Source of the DNA: CAVRIA01 sp963721115
Lineage (GTDB): Bacteria; Desulfobacterota; Binatia; HRBIN30; CADEER01
Length of the DNA: 64,000 nt
Reading direction: 5' to 3'
Assembly: GCA_963721115.1 (NCBI GenBank)
Contig: CAVRIA010000006.1
Coordinates: forward strand, 310,001-374,000
Shown here: piece by piece, positions 1-8,904 of the stretch
Layout of the letters: the number at the start of each line of letters is the position of its first letter
How positions within the stretch are numbered: the first letter of the stretch is position 1
Translations under genes and position numbers: made by a program
Notes under the pieces: model-generated
What the model was told of the DNA's origin: nothing
The model's input: only the letters and a program-made list of their open reading frames with translations
Database searches by the model: none

Positions 1-518
1 GCCGCATCGAAGCCGGCAGCCTGCAGTTGGAGGCGGAGGAGGTCGACGTGGCGGAGATCGTCCGGCGACTGGGCGAGGAGACGCGCGAGGTACGGCAGAA
101 GCCGGGGCTCCGTTTCTCCTGGCAGGTCGCATCCGATCTTCCCGTGCTGCGAACGGATCCCCTGAAGCTGAAGGTCGTCCTCAAGAACCTCATCGTCAAC
201 GCGATCAAGTTCACCGATGAGGGGAGCGTGACCGTCGAGGTGCGGCGCTACGAGGACGGGGTGGAGTTCGCCGTCGTCGACACCGGTGTCGGCATTCCCG
301 CCGGCGCCCTGACTCGCATTTTCGAGGCCTTTCGCCAGGAGGGCGACGGCCGCGGCCGCCGCGCCGGCGTCGGCCTCGGCCTCTACATCGTTCGCCGCCT
401 GGTCGATCTTCTCGGTGGAACCGTTCGCGTCGAGAGCGAGGCCGGGCAGGGGTCGACCTTCCGGGTCTGGATCCCCCGCCGGCACGATTCGGGGACGGCG
501 GCCCAGTCGGCCGCCTGA
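1..518 (+). CDS. Sensor histidine kinase, C-terminal ATPase domain (5' partial)
   Basis: The reading frame is open from the left edge of the window, so the N-terminal sensor and most of the dimerisation region are missing. What remains begins with the end of a HisKA-type helix (RIEAGSLQLE) and then a complete HATPase_c domain: N box LKNLIVNAIKFT, G1 box DTGVGIP, F box IFEAFRQ and G2 box GVGLGLYIV. It would bind ATP and phosphorylate a conserved histidine located outside the window. The protein ends about 20 residues after the last ATPase strand with no receiver domain attached. No response regulator follows, so the partner is probably upstream. Confidence 0.93.
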   Translation, partial: RIEAGSLQLEAEEVDVAEIVRRLGEETREVRQKPGLRFSWQVASDLPVLRTDPLKLKVVLKNLIVNAIKFTDEGSVTVEVRRYEDGVEFAVVDTGVGIPAGALTRIFEAFRQEGDGRGRRAGVGLGLYIVRRLVDLLGGTVRVESEAGQGSTFRVWIPRRHDSGTAAQSAA

Positions 519-601
519 GCGCGGCAGGGCCGACACAGCCGGCGTACGGAGCTCACCGGCTGGGCCTGCCCAACAACGCCCATCCGCGCCGCCAGGCTGT
601 T

Positions 602-657
602 CGTTGTTGAGTTGTTGGAGCCTTAAGAACAAACCAACAACCCAACAACTTGACAAC
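602..657. repeat. GTTGTTG/CAACAAC inverted repeat
   Basis: A run rich in GTTGTTG is followed about 15 bases later by its complement (CCAACAACCCAACAAC). The transcript could fold into a long imperfect hairpin downstream of the histidine kinase, possibly acting as a terminator. The same word occurs in other spacers of this window near 13.98, 19.74 and 61.85 kb. The rest of 519-913 shows no convincing gene. Confidence 0.6.
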
Positions 658-964
658 CCTGTCGCAGACTCTCGAGCCCTGGCCCTCGCTGAAAGCGAGC
701 AATTCAGGCGCAGACAAAGGCCGGCGCTCGGATCCCCGTGTTCCAGCCGCTGTGCGGAATGCGGGCCGGCATGTCAACTTCTCGTCGAACGCATGCAATG
801 TGTCGATCCGAACACGGTTCGACGCGGTCGGCGAACAGCGCTCTCGCCGCGCCGGGCCGTGGTATGGCTCTTGAACGCCCTCGATGCTGCGCAGGCTCCA
901 TGCCTGGTGCATCATGAAAACGATCAGTCGCTCAGCGTCGTCTCCCAGAGGGGATGTCGATCGG

Positions 965-1345
965 ATGGCCGCGACGGGCAACCGCACGCGGGGATTCACT
1001 CTGATCGAGCTGCTCGTCGTGGTCGCCATCATCGGAATCCTCGCGGCCATCGCCATCCCCCGGTACATCGTGTATCGGCAGACAGCTTTCGACGCGCGCG
1101 CCAATTCGGACCTGCACAATGCCGCCAATGGCGAGGAGGCCTACTTCGCCACCTTCGGCGACTACGTCTCGTGTGCCAATCTCTCCTGCCAGACGCAGTT
1201 GCCGGACTTTCGGCTCTCCTCGACGGTGTCGATCGACATGGCGGCGGCGAACGGAAGCAACCCGAGCTTCACCGGCACGGCGGTGTCGTCGGCCGGGCGC
1301 AAGACGTTCAGCTACGACAGTACCGCCGGCGGCATGCAGAACTGA
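965..1345 (+). CDS. Type IV prepilin-like protein (N-methylation motif)
   Basis: A short positively charged leader (MAATGNRTRG) is followed by the class III signal FTLIELLVVVAIIGILAA, with Glu at mature position 5. This is the hallmark of type IV pilins and type II secretion pseudopilins, cleaved between Gly and Phe by PilD. The mature protein is about 116 residues. Two cysteines in the middle (CANLSC) could form the usual disulfide. The ATG at 965 was chosen because it gives a leader of normal length and has a GAGGGG Shine-Dalgarno about 12 bases upstream; in-frame starts at 884 or 914 would give an unusually long leader. It stands alone, so a pilus subunit cannot be told from a pseudopilin. 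Confidence 0.85.
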   Translation: MAATGNRTRGFTLIELLVVVAIIGILAAIAIPRYIVYRQTAFDARANSDLHNAANGEEAYFATFGDYVSCANLSCQTQLPDFRLSSTVSIDMAAANGSNPSFTGTAVSSAGRKTFSYDSTAGGMQN

Positions 1346-1725
1346 GCGGCCCTCAGCGAGGTAGCTCGGCGCCTGCCCGTCCCGCCCGGTAGCCGGGGCG
1401 CTCGAGGGACAGTCGAGCGCCCCGCTCTGGACGAACGGAAAAGGAGGATGGGAGAGCCGCGGCCAGCTTCATTTGGGGGGGACGGACCGCGACTCTCCTG
1501 CAGGCATGTCTGGGTTTCTTCTCGGCGACGAAACCCGAAGCTCTTCCCCTGCAGGCCATGTGCCATCGATCGGTAGTGGGCTTGAACCGGTGAATCAGCC
1601 AGCGTACAGAGGGCGGCATTCCGTCTTCCGCGAAAAACGGGTTTTCCCGCTCCATCGGCCTTGGCGAACATCGGAAAGCCGCAGATCCTGGGAAAGCTAG
1701 GGCGCTTCGCCGCTCGCTGCGGGCA
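1346..1725. other. Intergenic region without convincing gene
   Basis: No reading frame here shows a domain, a leader or a credible ribosome binding site. A small hairpin (GGGTTTC/GAAACCC) near 1510-1540 is flanked by two imperfect copies of CCTGCAGGC-CATGT. The region may hold the promoter of the lipoprotein gene that follows. Confidence 0.4.
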
Positions 1726-2956
1726 TTGACGTGCGGCCTGATGGGTGTGGGCGCCATCGGATGCGCCGCGCGGCGCCCGCCGGGGTTGGGCCCTGTGCCG
1801 CCGATTCCGTCGGCGCCTCCCTTCGTCCTGACGTTCTGGTGCGCGCCGCCCGTAGGGCTGATCGACGACGCCCACGTGGAGCAGATTGCCGCGGCGGGTT
1901 TCAACGTCATCGGCGCTCCCTGTGAGGGGGGGTTTCGCAGCGGCTGCGAACCGGCGCGCCCTCGACGTGGCACAGCGCCACGGGCTGCGCATGTGGGTGC
2001 GGGACGCCCGCTTCAGCGAGCGCCGGGGGGCCGCGCGCCGGCCCGATCAGGTGACCGCCGCGGCGGCTGACTATCGCGGCCACCCGGCGTTGGCCGGATA
2101 CTTCGTCTGGGACGAGCCGAATGTGTCGCAGTTCGACGATGTCGCCTCGATTACCGCCGCCCTGCGCGCCGCCGATCCACAACGACTGGACTACGTGAAC
2201 CTCTATCCCGACTACGTCTCCGCCGGCGCCCTCGACGCCCGCGACTACGAGGCCTACGTGGACGAGTTCGTCCGCCGCGTACGACCGCGGCTCCTCAGCT
2301 TCGATTACTATCCCTTCCTGCGAGACGACGATCGGCGCTCGTTCTTCCGCAACCTGGCGATGATTCGGGACGTGTCGTTGCGTGACGGCATTCCGTTTCT
2401 TCTCATCATCCAGGCCATGCCGCACGGGCCCTACCGCGATCCGAGCGAGGACGAGCTGCGCTGGCAGGCCTTTCACGGGCTCGCCTACGGCGCGCGCGGC
2501 ATCTCGTATTTCGCATACTGGACGCCGCAGCACGGCAGGCACGCGAAGCACATGCATTTCCGCAACGGCCTCATCGACCACGGCGAGCCGACGCAAAAGT
2601 ACTTTCAGGCGATGCGGCTCAACCGAGAGCTGCTCGCCGTCGGCGGCGCGCTGGCGACCTATCGCTCCATCGCCGTCGCCGACTCGCGGGGACGGATCGC
2701 GGCGCGGCCGCCGATCGGACCGATCTCGGCCGTCGGCGGCGGCGTCGTCACCGTGGGCTTGTTCGCCAAGCCGGGCGCGCAGGCGGTGCTGCTCGTCAAT
2801 CGAAACTACTGGCGGGGGGCCGACGTCGAGCCGCGCCTGCTGCCGGGGGCCGGAACCCCCGAGGTTCTCGACGCCGCGAGCGGCCGCTGGAGCCCGTGGT
2901 CCGGTGCCCCGATCGAGCTTCCCCCGGGCGGCGGCGTGCTGCTGCGCTGGCGCTGA
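1726..2956 (+). CDS. TIM-barrel glycoside-hydrolase-like lipoprotein, frameshifted
   Basis: The first part (frame of 1726) carries a lipobox-like leader (MGVGAIGC) and reads FVLTFWCAPPVGLIDDAHV...FNVIGAPCEGG. After a run of seven G at 1926-1932 the protein continues in the next frame as FAAAANRRALDVAQRHGLRMW and runs to 2956. Removing one G restores a single product of about 410 residues. Motifs GYFVWDEPN, LLSFDYYPF and ARGISYFAYWTP resemble strands of glycoside hydrolase TIM barrels, and the last 100 residues look like a beta-sandwich. Substrate is unknown. The start is uncertain: TTG 1726 or ATG 1741, neither with a clear Shine-Dalgarno. The lipobox suggests attachment to the envelope. Confidence 0.7.
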
Positions 2957-4425
2957 TTGCGGAAGGTTGTTGCGTTGCTGGTAGCTGGCAGCAGCCTGAC
3001 AAGGCGTGGTTGACGGCGGCGATCAGCTCGCCGATGGTCACGGTGCCGTCGGCGTTGGGGTCGCTGGCCAGGCAGGTGGCGGGTGGAAGACCATCGAGGC
3101 CGATCGCGACCGCCGTGATCAGCTCGTTGATGCCGACGGAGCCGTCGCCGTCGCAATCCCCGGCGCAGGTCGGTGCAGACGTCGGCTCCACGGTAGCCGT
3201 CGGCGTTCGGCTCGGCGCGGGAGTGGGTGTGCGCGAGCGCGTCGCGGTGGCCGTCGGGAACGACGTCGGCGCCGCGGTGGCGCTCGGCACGGGCAGGTCG
3301 GGATCGATGAGTACGGCGGGACCGACGGCGATCACGCCGGCGATCAGCAAGCCCTCGGGATCGGCCGCGTAGACCCTGTCGACCCCGAGAACGACAACCC
3401 CGGCGGGCGCTTCATCGCGCACCGGAAGCCGGCAGTGAAGGATGGCGCCGCCGCCGATCGGGAGGGTGGGAAACTGGGTGGGGAAGACGACGAAGCGCAC
3501 TGGACGGGTTCCGGCGACCGGCCCGGGATCCTCGAGCGCGGTGGCGGTGACCCCGTACAGCGGCAGGCGCGGGTCGATGTCGCAGGAGATCTCGGCGCTG
3601 GCGAACAGGTCTTCCGGAACCAGCAGATCGAAGCCCGGGCCGGCGACGAGCCCGGTCCGGTCCACCAGGTCGACATCGATCTGCGTCGCGCCGCCGGGGG
3701 GCGCCGCGCTGGCGGCGATGTGGATCTCGACCGCCGGCGTTTCGGTCGGGGTCGGGGTCGCCGACGGGGTGAGAGAAGTCGAGGTGGGCGTGGCGCTGGG
3801 AGTTCGCGTGCTCGTCGGCGCGCTCGTCGATGTCACGGACGGCGTGCTGGTCGGCGTAGGGGGCGGTGTCGCGGACGCCGTGTCGATCGGCGTGGGAGAC
3901 GGGGCGACCACCGAGATCGACCCGTTCTCGGCGTGTGTCTCGGGGACGAACAACAGCCGCTCGTTGTAGGCGCGTGGCGCCAGCACGGTCACAGGGAGCG
4001 AGGTTCCCGTCGTCGCCGCCGGATCGACGTCGTAGACGCAGGAATAGAGGGTGCCGGTCGGGAAGGGCGTGGGATCCGTCGTCGATCGGATCAGGATGGC
4101 GCGCAACCTGGTGCACGTGCCCCCCTCTTCGGCGATGCAGACGAAGAAGTTGGAGAACGCCGAGGAGAGGAGGGGGCCGACGGCGGGGTCGACGGTGCAG
4201 TCCGGCCGTCCGTCCGGCAGGCGCCGAACGGGAGCGAGCGGGCTCGGGGAGATGTCGTTCTGGATCCCGAGGACCACCTGATCGGCCGGGTCGAGCGAAA
4301 CCGGCACGGAGACCGCGACCGCCGGGAGGAGCGGTGACATTCCCCGCGGCGAGGGTGACGGGTGCGGCGCTCGCCGCCGTTGCGGCCAGGAGGCTCGCGA
4401 GAAGGATGCAGGACCAGCGCGTCAT
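2796..4425 (-). CDS. Secreted cohesin/dockerin-type protein, frameshifted near N-terminus
   Basis: A signal peptide begins at ATG 4425 (MTRWSCILLASLLAATAASA) and leads to NVTAPPGG. The rest of the protein (VSVPVSLDPADQVVLGIQND onward) lies in another frame, and removing one base near 4335 joins them. The body has a first beta domain, a long Thr/Pro/Ser linker, a second cohesin-like beta domain, another TPT linker and a C-terminal dockerin-like pair of Ca loops (DCDGDGSVGINEL and DPNADGTVTIGEL). It is probably a surface or secreted protein. The C-terminus runs about 60 residues past the dockerin and overlaps the end of the convergent gene by 161 bases, which is unusual and may hide another indel. 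Confidence 0.7.
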
Positions 4426-4592
4426 GATTCTTCGCTGCGCTCCTCTAGCCGAGAAGGGCAGCGAGCGGAAGCGCGCCAAACTCGGCCGGCGGCATTTGCC
4501 TTGGCGCGGGTCGCCGGGTAAGGGGATCGACTCGTGAGAGCGGCGGGGCCATATCCCAGACCCAAGGCGTCGGGCCTGCGCCGGGGGGCGTG

Positions 4593-5432
4593 ATGACCTT
4601 TCTCTTCGTCGATCGGATCACGGAGCTGGTGCCGGGGCGATCGGCCCGCGGTTACTTCGCAATCGCTCCCAACCCGCTCGCTCTGCCGGCGTGGCTCGTG
4701 GTCGAGTCCGTCGGCCAGCTCGCCGCCTGGGTCGCGATCGCCCACAGCGACTTTCAGGCGCGTCCGGTCGCCGCCCTGGCGGGAGAGGTCGCCGTTCGGC
4801 AGCCGATCGCCCCGACCGGGCGCCTGGAGCTGTCTGTGCAGATCGATCGCTGCGACGCCAACGCTGTCGCCTATCGGGGCTCGGCCTACGTCGGCGGCGA
4901 GGCGATCGGGCACCTGTCGCGCTGCGTCGGACCGATGCTGCCGATGTCCGAGTTCGACGACCCGGCGGCGGTGCGCCGCCGCTTCGACCTGCTGCGCCGC
5001 GACGGCGTGCCGCCGAGCGACCTGACGGAAACCGTCGCGATCCCGCTGCGAACCGTCCCGCTCGACGGCGTGCCCGGCAAGTCGCAACGCGCCGAGCTGC
5101 ACGTGCCGGCGGCGGCCGCGTTCTTCGACGATCACTTCCCGCGCAAGCCGGTGTTTCCGGCGACGCTGCTTCTGGAGACCAAGTCGCGCCTCGCGGCCAG
5201 TCTCGCCGCCGAGGCACTGGGCGGGCTGCGGGATCTCGACCGCCGGCCGGTGCGAGTGAGGAGCGTGAAGGTGCGAGCCTTCACTTCCCCGGGGCAGGTT
5301 CTCGAGCTGTTCGCCGAGGTACGCTCCCTGGAGCCGGAGTGCGCGGGGATCGCGGTGACCGCCACGGCGGACGGCAAGCGGGTGTCCGCGGCGCGCTTCG
5401 AGGTCGGCCCACCGGAGAGCACGGGTCCGTGA
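4593..5432 (+). CDS. Double hot-dog FabZ/FabA-like dehydratase
   Basis: About 279 residues forming two hot-dog halves. The C-terminal half contains DDHFPRKPVFPATLLLE, matching the active-site helix region of 3-hydroxyacyl-ACP dehydratases (HFPxxPxxP, His about residue 181). The N-terminal half resembles a non-catalytic hot-dog with the PAWLVVESVGQLAAW helix. It would act on an acyl-thioester, probably acyl-ACP, in the cytoplasm. ATG 4593 follows an in-frame GTG at 4590, and either could start. The stop overlaps the start of the heptosyltransferase, pointing to translational coupling and a role in lipid A or other envelope lipid acyl chains. The exact substrate cannot be told. Confidence 0.75.
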   Translation: MTFLFVDRITELVPGRSARGYFAIAPNPLALPAWLVVESVGQLAAWVAIAHSDFQARPVAALAGEVAVRQPIAPTGRLELSVQIDRCDANAVAYRGSAYVGGEAIGHLSRCVGPMLPMSEFDDPAAVRRRFDLLRRDGVPPSDLTETVAIPLRTVPLDGVPGKSQRAELHVPAAAAFFDDHFPRKPVFPATLLLETKSRLAASLAAEALGGLRDLDRRPVRVRSVKVRAFTSPGQVLELFAEVRSLEPECAGIAVTATADGKRVSAARFEVGPPESTGP

Positions 5433-6472
5433 GCGGCGCGGCGCCGGCGCCTGGCCGCGTCCTCGTCAAGGAGGTCAACTGGCTGGGGGACGTCGTCATG
5501 AGCTTGCCAGCGTTGCGCGCCGTCCGCCGCGCTTATCCCGCGGCCCGGCTGGCGCTGCTCGTCAAGCAGGAGTTGGCTCCGTTCTTCGCCGGCTCTGCCT
5601 GGCTGGACGAGGTGATTCCGTACCGGCTGTCGCGCGGGGTCGGCGCGCGGCTGCGCCTCGTCCGCGAGATCCGCTCGCGCCGGTTCGATCTCGCCGTCCT
5701 CTTCCCGCGCAGCTTCGCCTCGGCACTGTGGGTGGCGCTGGCGCGGGTGCCGCGGCGCGTCGGTTTCGTCGACGACGCCCGCGGGCCGCTGCTCACCGAC
5801 AAGCTGCGCCGTCCGCCCGAGCTCCTGGCCGCGCACCAGGTGAACGACTACCTCTACCTGCTGAAGCGCGCGCTCGACGTCGAGGGCGACGCCGACGACT
5901 GCGCACCAGACGTCCACGAGCCCTACCGGGCGCGCATGCGCGAGTGGCTGGAGTGCCGGCGACGCCGCCCGCGCGGTCCGCTCGTCGCCCTCGCGGTCGC
6001 GGCCGCGTACGGACCCGCCAAAGAGTGGCCGGTCGAGCGCTACGCGGCGCTGATCGATGTGCTGGCGCGGCGCTACGCAGCCGAGTGCGTTCTGATCGGC
6101 GCGCCCGGCGAGCGTTCGCGCTGCGAGCAGGTGGCGGCCGCGAGCCGCGAAGGGGCTTTGGTCGCCGCCGGCGAGACCGACGTCGGAGAGGCGATCGCGC
6201 TGCTGTCGCTGTGCGACGGCTTCGCCGGCAACGACTCCGGCTCGATGCACGTCGCCGGCGCGCTCGGCATTCCCACCGTGGGGCTGTTCGGCTCGACCAA
6301 CCCACAGCGAACTGGCCCGCTCGGTCCGCGAACGCGCATCGTACGCCATCCGATCGAATGCAGCCCCTGTCTCGATCGCACCTGTCGCTTCGGGCACTAC
6401 GAGTGTCTGAAGAGCATCGGGGTCGAAGAGGTCGCCGAGGCGCTGCGCGAGGTGGGGGCGGTGGGGGAGTGA
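5429..6472 (+). CDS. waaF: ADP-heptose:LPS heptosyltransferase II-like
   Basis: A GT-B glycosyltransferase of 347 residues that would transfer L-glycero-D-manno-heptose from ADP-heptose to the inner core of LPS at the cytoplasmic face. The N-terminus has KEVNWLGDVVMSLPALRAV, typical of GT9 enzymes. The C-terminal donor site reads GNDSGSMHVAGALGIPTVGL followed by FGSTNPQRTGP. A cysteine-rich tail (CSPCLDRTCRFGHYEC) is also common in WaaF. The GTG at 5429 overlaps the TGA of the preceding dehydratase gene by four bases. WaaF is preferred over WaaC from the tail, but not certain. Confidence 0.88.
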   Translation: MSGAAPAPGRVLVKEVNWLGDVVMSLPALRAVRRAYPAARLALLVKQELAPFFAGSAWLDEVIPYRLSRGVGARLRLVREIRSRRFDLAVLFPRSFASALWVALARVPRRVGFVDDARGPLLTDKLRRPPELLAAHQVNDYLYLLKRALDVEGDADDCAPDVHEPYRARMREWLECRRRRPRGPLVALAVAAAYGPAKEWPVERYAALIDVLARRYAAECVLIGAPGERSRCEQVAAASREGALVAAGETDVGEAIALLSLCDGFAGNDSGSMHVAGALGIPTVGLFGSTNPQRTGPLGPRTRIVRHPIECSPCLDRTCRFGHYECLKSIGVEEVAEALREVGAVGE

Positions 6473-6558
6473 CGTGTGGACGTGTGGACGTGTGGACGTG
6501 TGGACGTGTGGACGTGTGGACGTGTGGACGTGCTGACGTGCTGACGTGCTGACGTGGT
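6471..6558. repeat. 8-bp tandem repeat array (GACGTGTG type)
   Basis: Eleven tandem 8-bp units: seven GACGTGTG, three GACGTGCT and one GACGTGGT. The first unit overlaps the stop codon of the heptosyltransferase gene. A sister array of the same unit family lies at 11207-11294, also just after a gene end. Confidence 0.9.
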
Positions 6559-6636
6559 GGGGAGCTGCCGTCTGGCGAGGTTCCGGCGGCGGGGCAAATG
6601 CCGTAGTGTGACGGCCGTGACGACTCGGAGCCCGCG

Positions 6637-8175
6637 ATGAGCCGCGACGCGATGGCGGGGCAGTTGCCGCAGGTGCAGCCGCTCGATGCGCACAACCGCC
6701 GGCTGGTGGAGAACGTGCGGCCGCCGCAGTGGGTCAATCCCGAGCCGGCGGGTCGCTACAACATGGTCGTCGTCGGCGCCGGCACGGCCGGCCTGGTCAC
6801 GGCGGCGGGGGCCGCGGGCCTGGGCGCGAAGGTGGCGCTGGTCGAGCGTCAGCTGCTCGGCGGCGATTGCCTGAACGTCGGCTGCGTGCCCTCGAAGGCC
6901 CTGATCCGCTGCGCCCGCGCCTCGGCCGACGCGCGCGGCGCCGGGCAGTACGGCGTGCGCGTCGGCGGTGACGTCACGGTCGACTTCGGCGCGGTCATGG
7001 AACGGATGCGCCGCCTGCGGGCGGATATCAGCCCGAACGACTCGGCGCGGCGCTTCCGCGACCTCGGCGTCGACGTCTTCATCGGCCCGGCGAGATTCAC
7101 CGGCAGCGACAGCGTGCAGGTCGGGGACAAGACGTTGCGCTTCGCCAAGGCCTGCATCGCGACCGGCAACCGCGCCCTCGTGCCGCCGATACCGGGCCTC
7201 GAGGAAGCCGGCTATCTGACGAACGAGACGTTGTTCTCCCTCACCGAGCTGCCGCGCCGCTTCGCGGTCGTCGGCGCCGGGCCGATCGGCTGCGAGATCG
7301 CGCAGGCGTTCGCCCGCTTCGGCGCTGAGGTGCACCTGATCGAGACGGCCGAGCAGATCCTCATCCGCGAGGACCGCGACGCCGCCGAGCTGGTCGAGAA
7401 GGCGCTGCGCGACGACGGGGTAGAGATCCTGCTGGGCGCGACCGTGGCGCGGGTACGCGGGAGCGGGAACGGCAAGACGCTGGTTCTGCACTCGCCCGGC
7501 GGCGAGCGTGAGCTCGACGTCGACGCGGTGCTGCTCGGCGTCGGGCGAACGCCCAACCTCGACGGCCTGGACCTGGAGGCGGCGGGCGTCGCCTACGACG
7601 AACACAAGGGCGTCGAGGTCGACGAGCGCCTGCGGACGACCAATCCGCGCGTCTACGCCGCGGGAGACATCTGCCTGCCCTACAAGTTCACCCACCTCGC
7701 CGACGCCAGCGCCCGCCTGGTCATCCGCAACGCCCTGTTCTTCGGCCGCTCGAAGTGGACCGGGCTGACGATTCCCTGGTGCACGTACACCGACCCGGAG
7801 GTGGCGCACGTCGGCCTGTACGAGCACGAGGCGCGGGAGCGGGGAATCGCGGTGCGGACCTTCGCGCAGGCGCTCGGCGAGGTCGATCGCGCCGTCCTCG
7901 ACGGCGAAGCGGCGGGCTTCGTCAAGGTGCACGTGCGCGAGGGCAGCGATCGGATCGTCGGCGCCACGATCGTGGCGCGACACGCCGGCGAGATGCTCGC
8001 CGAGCTCACTCTGGGCATCACCGCCGATATCGGCCTCGGCAAGATCGCCGAGACGATCCACACCTATCCGACCCAGGCCGAAGCGATCAAGAAGGTGGCG
8101 GACGCCTACAACCGGACGCGGCTGACGCCGTTCGTCAAGTCCCTGTTCGAGAGGCTGATGGCGTGGAGTCGTTGA
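6637..8175 (+). CDS. Mercuric-reductase-like FAD/NAD(P) disulfide oxidoreductase
   Basis: A 512-residue member of the pyridine nucleotide-disulfide oxidoreductase family, class I. It has an FAD-binding GAGTAG at about 47-52, the redox disulfide GGDCLNVGCVPSK (Cys78 and Cys83), a second Rossmann motif GAGPIGCE, the FAD ribityl-binding AAGDI and a C-terminal dimerisation domain with HTYPTQAE. Such proteins are often labelled mercuric reductase, but this one has no N-terminal heavy-metal domain and ends SLFERLMAWSR without the vicinal Cys pair of MerA, so mercury reduction is doubtful. No mer genes are nearby. ATG 6637 has a GGAG seven bases upstream. Confidence 0.85.
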   Translation: MSRDAMAGQLPQVQPLDAHNRRLVENVRPPQWVNPEPAGRYNMVVVGAGTAGLVTAAGAAGLGAKVALVERQLLGGDCLNVGCVPSKALIRCARASADARGAGQYGVRVGGDVTVDFGAVMERMRRLRADISPNDSARRFRDLGVDVFIGPARFTGSDSVQVGDKTLRFAKACIATGNRALVPPIPGLEEAGYLTNETLFSLTELPRRFAVVGAGPIGCEIAQAFARFGAEVHLIETAEQILIREDRDAAELVEKALRDDGVEILLGATVARVRGSGNGKTLVLHSPGGERELDVDAVLLGVGRTPNLDGLDLEAAGVAYDEHKGVEVDERLRTTNPRVYAAGDICLPYKFTHLADASARLVIRNALFFGRSKWTGLTIPWCTYTDPEVAHVGLYEHEARERGIAVRTFAQALGEVDRAVLDGEAAGFVKVHVREGSDRIVGATIVARHAGEMLAELTLGITADIGLGKIAETIHTYPTQAEAIKKVADAYNRTRLTPFVKSLFERLMAWSR

Positions 8176-8188
8176 GCGGAGGCATCGC

Positions 8189-8653
8189 TCAAGACCCGCG
8201 CGCGGCGTCCACCGTCTCGGTCAGGTCCCCCAGCAGCCGCTCCAGCCTGCCCTTGCCGAAGCGCTGCGACAGCATGTCCTGCGCCTGCTCCCAGTGGGGA
8301 CGCGCGTCGGCGAGAGCGCGGCGGCCGCGCGCCGTCAGCGATACCTCGCGAACACGCTGGTCGTCGCCGTGCCGGATCGACACCAGCCCCTCCTTGTCGA
8401 GGATGGCGAGGTTGCGCGTCATCGTCGTCCGATCGATGATCACCTCGTCGGCCAGCCGCGTCATCGGCACCGGCCCGTGCACCTGGATCGCGATCAGCAG
8501 TGTGAACTGCGTGCTGCGCAGGCCGGTGGGTCGCAGCGCCTGGTCGTAGAGCTGGGTGACGGCGCGCGCCGCCTTGCGCAGGTTGAAGCAGGCGCAGGCG
8601 TCGCTGATGCGGCGGCAGGTGGCGGAATCGATCGTCTCGTCCGTGCTCGGCAT
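8189..8653 (-). CDS. MarR-family transcriptional regulator
   Basis: A winged helix-turn-helix regulator of 154 residues: the recognition region reads TRLADEVIIDRTTMTRNLAIL and the wing KEGLVSIRHGDDQRVREVSLT, both typical of MarR. It carries Cys residues near the N-terminus (CRRISDACACFNLRKAARAV), which could sense oxidants or electrophiles as in some relatives, though this is inference. ATG 8653 was chosen over the longer upstream frame, whose translation is arginine-rich and lacks family similarity. It is convergent with the disulfide oxidoreductase, whose stop is only 13 bases away. Confidence 0.88.
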   Translation of the reverse strand: MPSTDETIDSATCRRISDACACFNLRKAARAVTQLYDQALRPTGLRSTQFTLLIAIQVHGPVPMTRLADEVIIDRTTMTRNLAILDKEGLVSIRHGDDQRVREVSLTARGRRALADARPHWEQAQDMLSQRFGKGRLERLLGDLTETVDAARGS

Positions 8654-8904
8654 TCCGTTTCCGGGTCGCGCGTCGCGCAACCTTCTCCTCCCCCGTACCC
8701 CGGACGCGCCGCCGAGGGAAGGGCCCTGGCCGGGCGCTGGCGATCGGTACAATGAGTGGCGCGTAGTGCCGACCTATCTCTTGCCAAGGTAACTGTGCCG
8801 CCATGACAGTGAGCGGGGTAGCAGGAGCGGAGGTGGCGGGTGTATGCAAGGAACTGGCTGGTCGGCGCTTCGCGGCTGTACGCGACGCGAGAAGGGAGGC
8901 GGTC

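Noticed and set aside
1570..1610. tRNA-like T-arm word (GGTTCAAG on the minus strand)
   Set aside because: No acceptor, D or anticodon stems can be built around it.
1473..1700. 75-codon open frame between prepilin and lipoprotein genes
   Set aside because: No ribosome site, no domain, and no family-like composition.
3006..4337. 443-codon plus-strand open frame opposite the dockerin-type gene
   Set aside because: Composition is Arg/Gly-dominated and follows the complement of the TPT linker; no recognisable protein feature.
6471..6558. Tandem array as a CRISPR
   Set aside because: Eight-base units without spacers and no cas gene nearby.
6637..8175. Naming the flavoprotein merA
   Set aside because: Missing C-terminal Cys pair, no metal-binding N-terminal domain and no mer operon.
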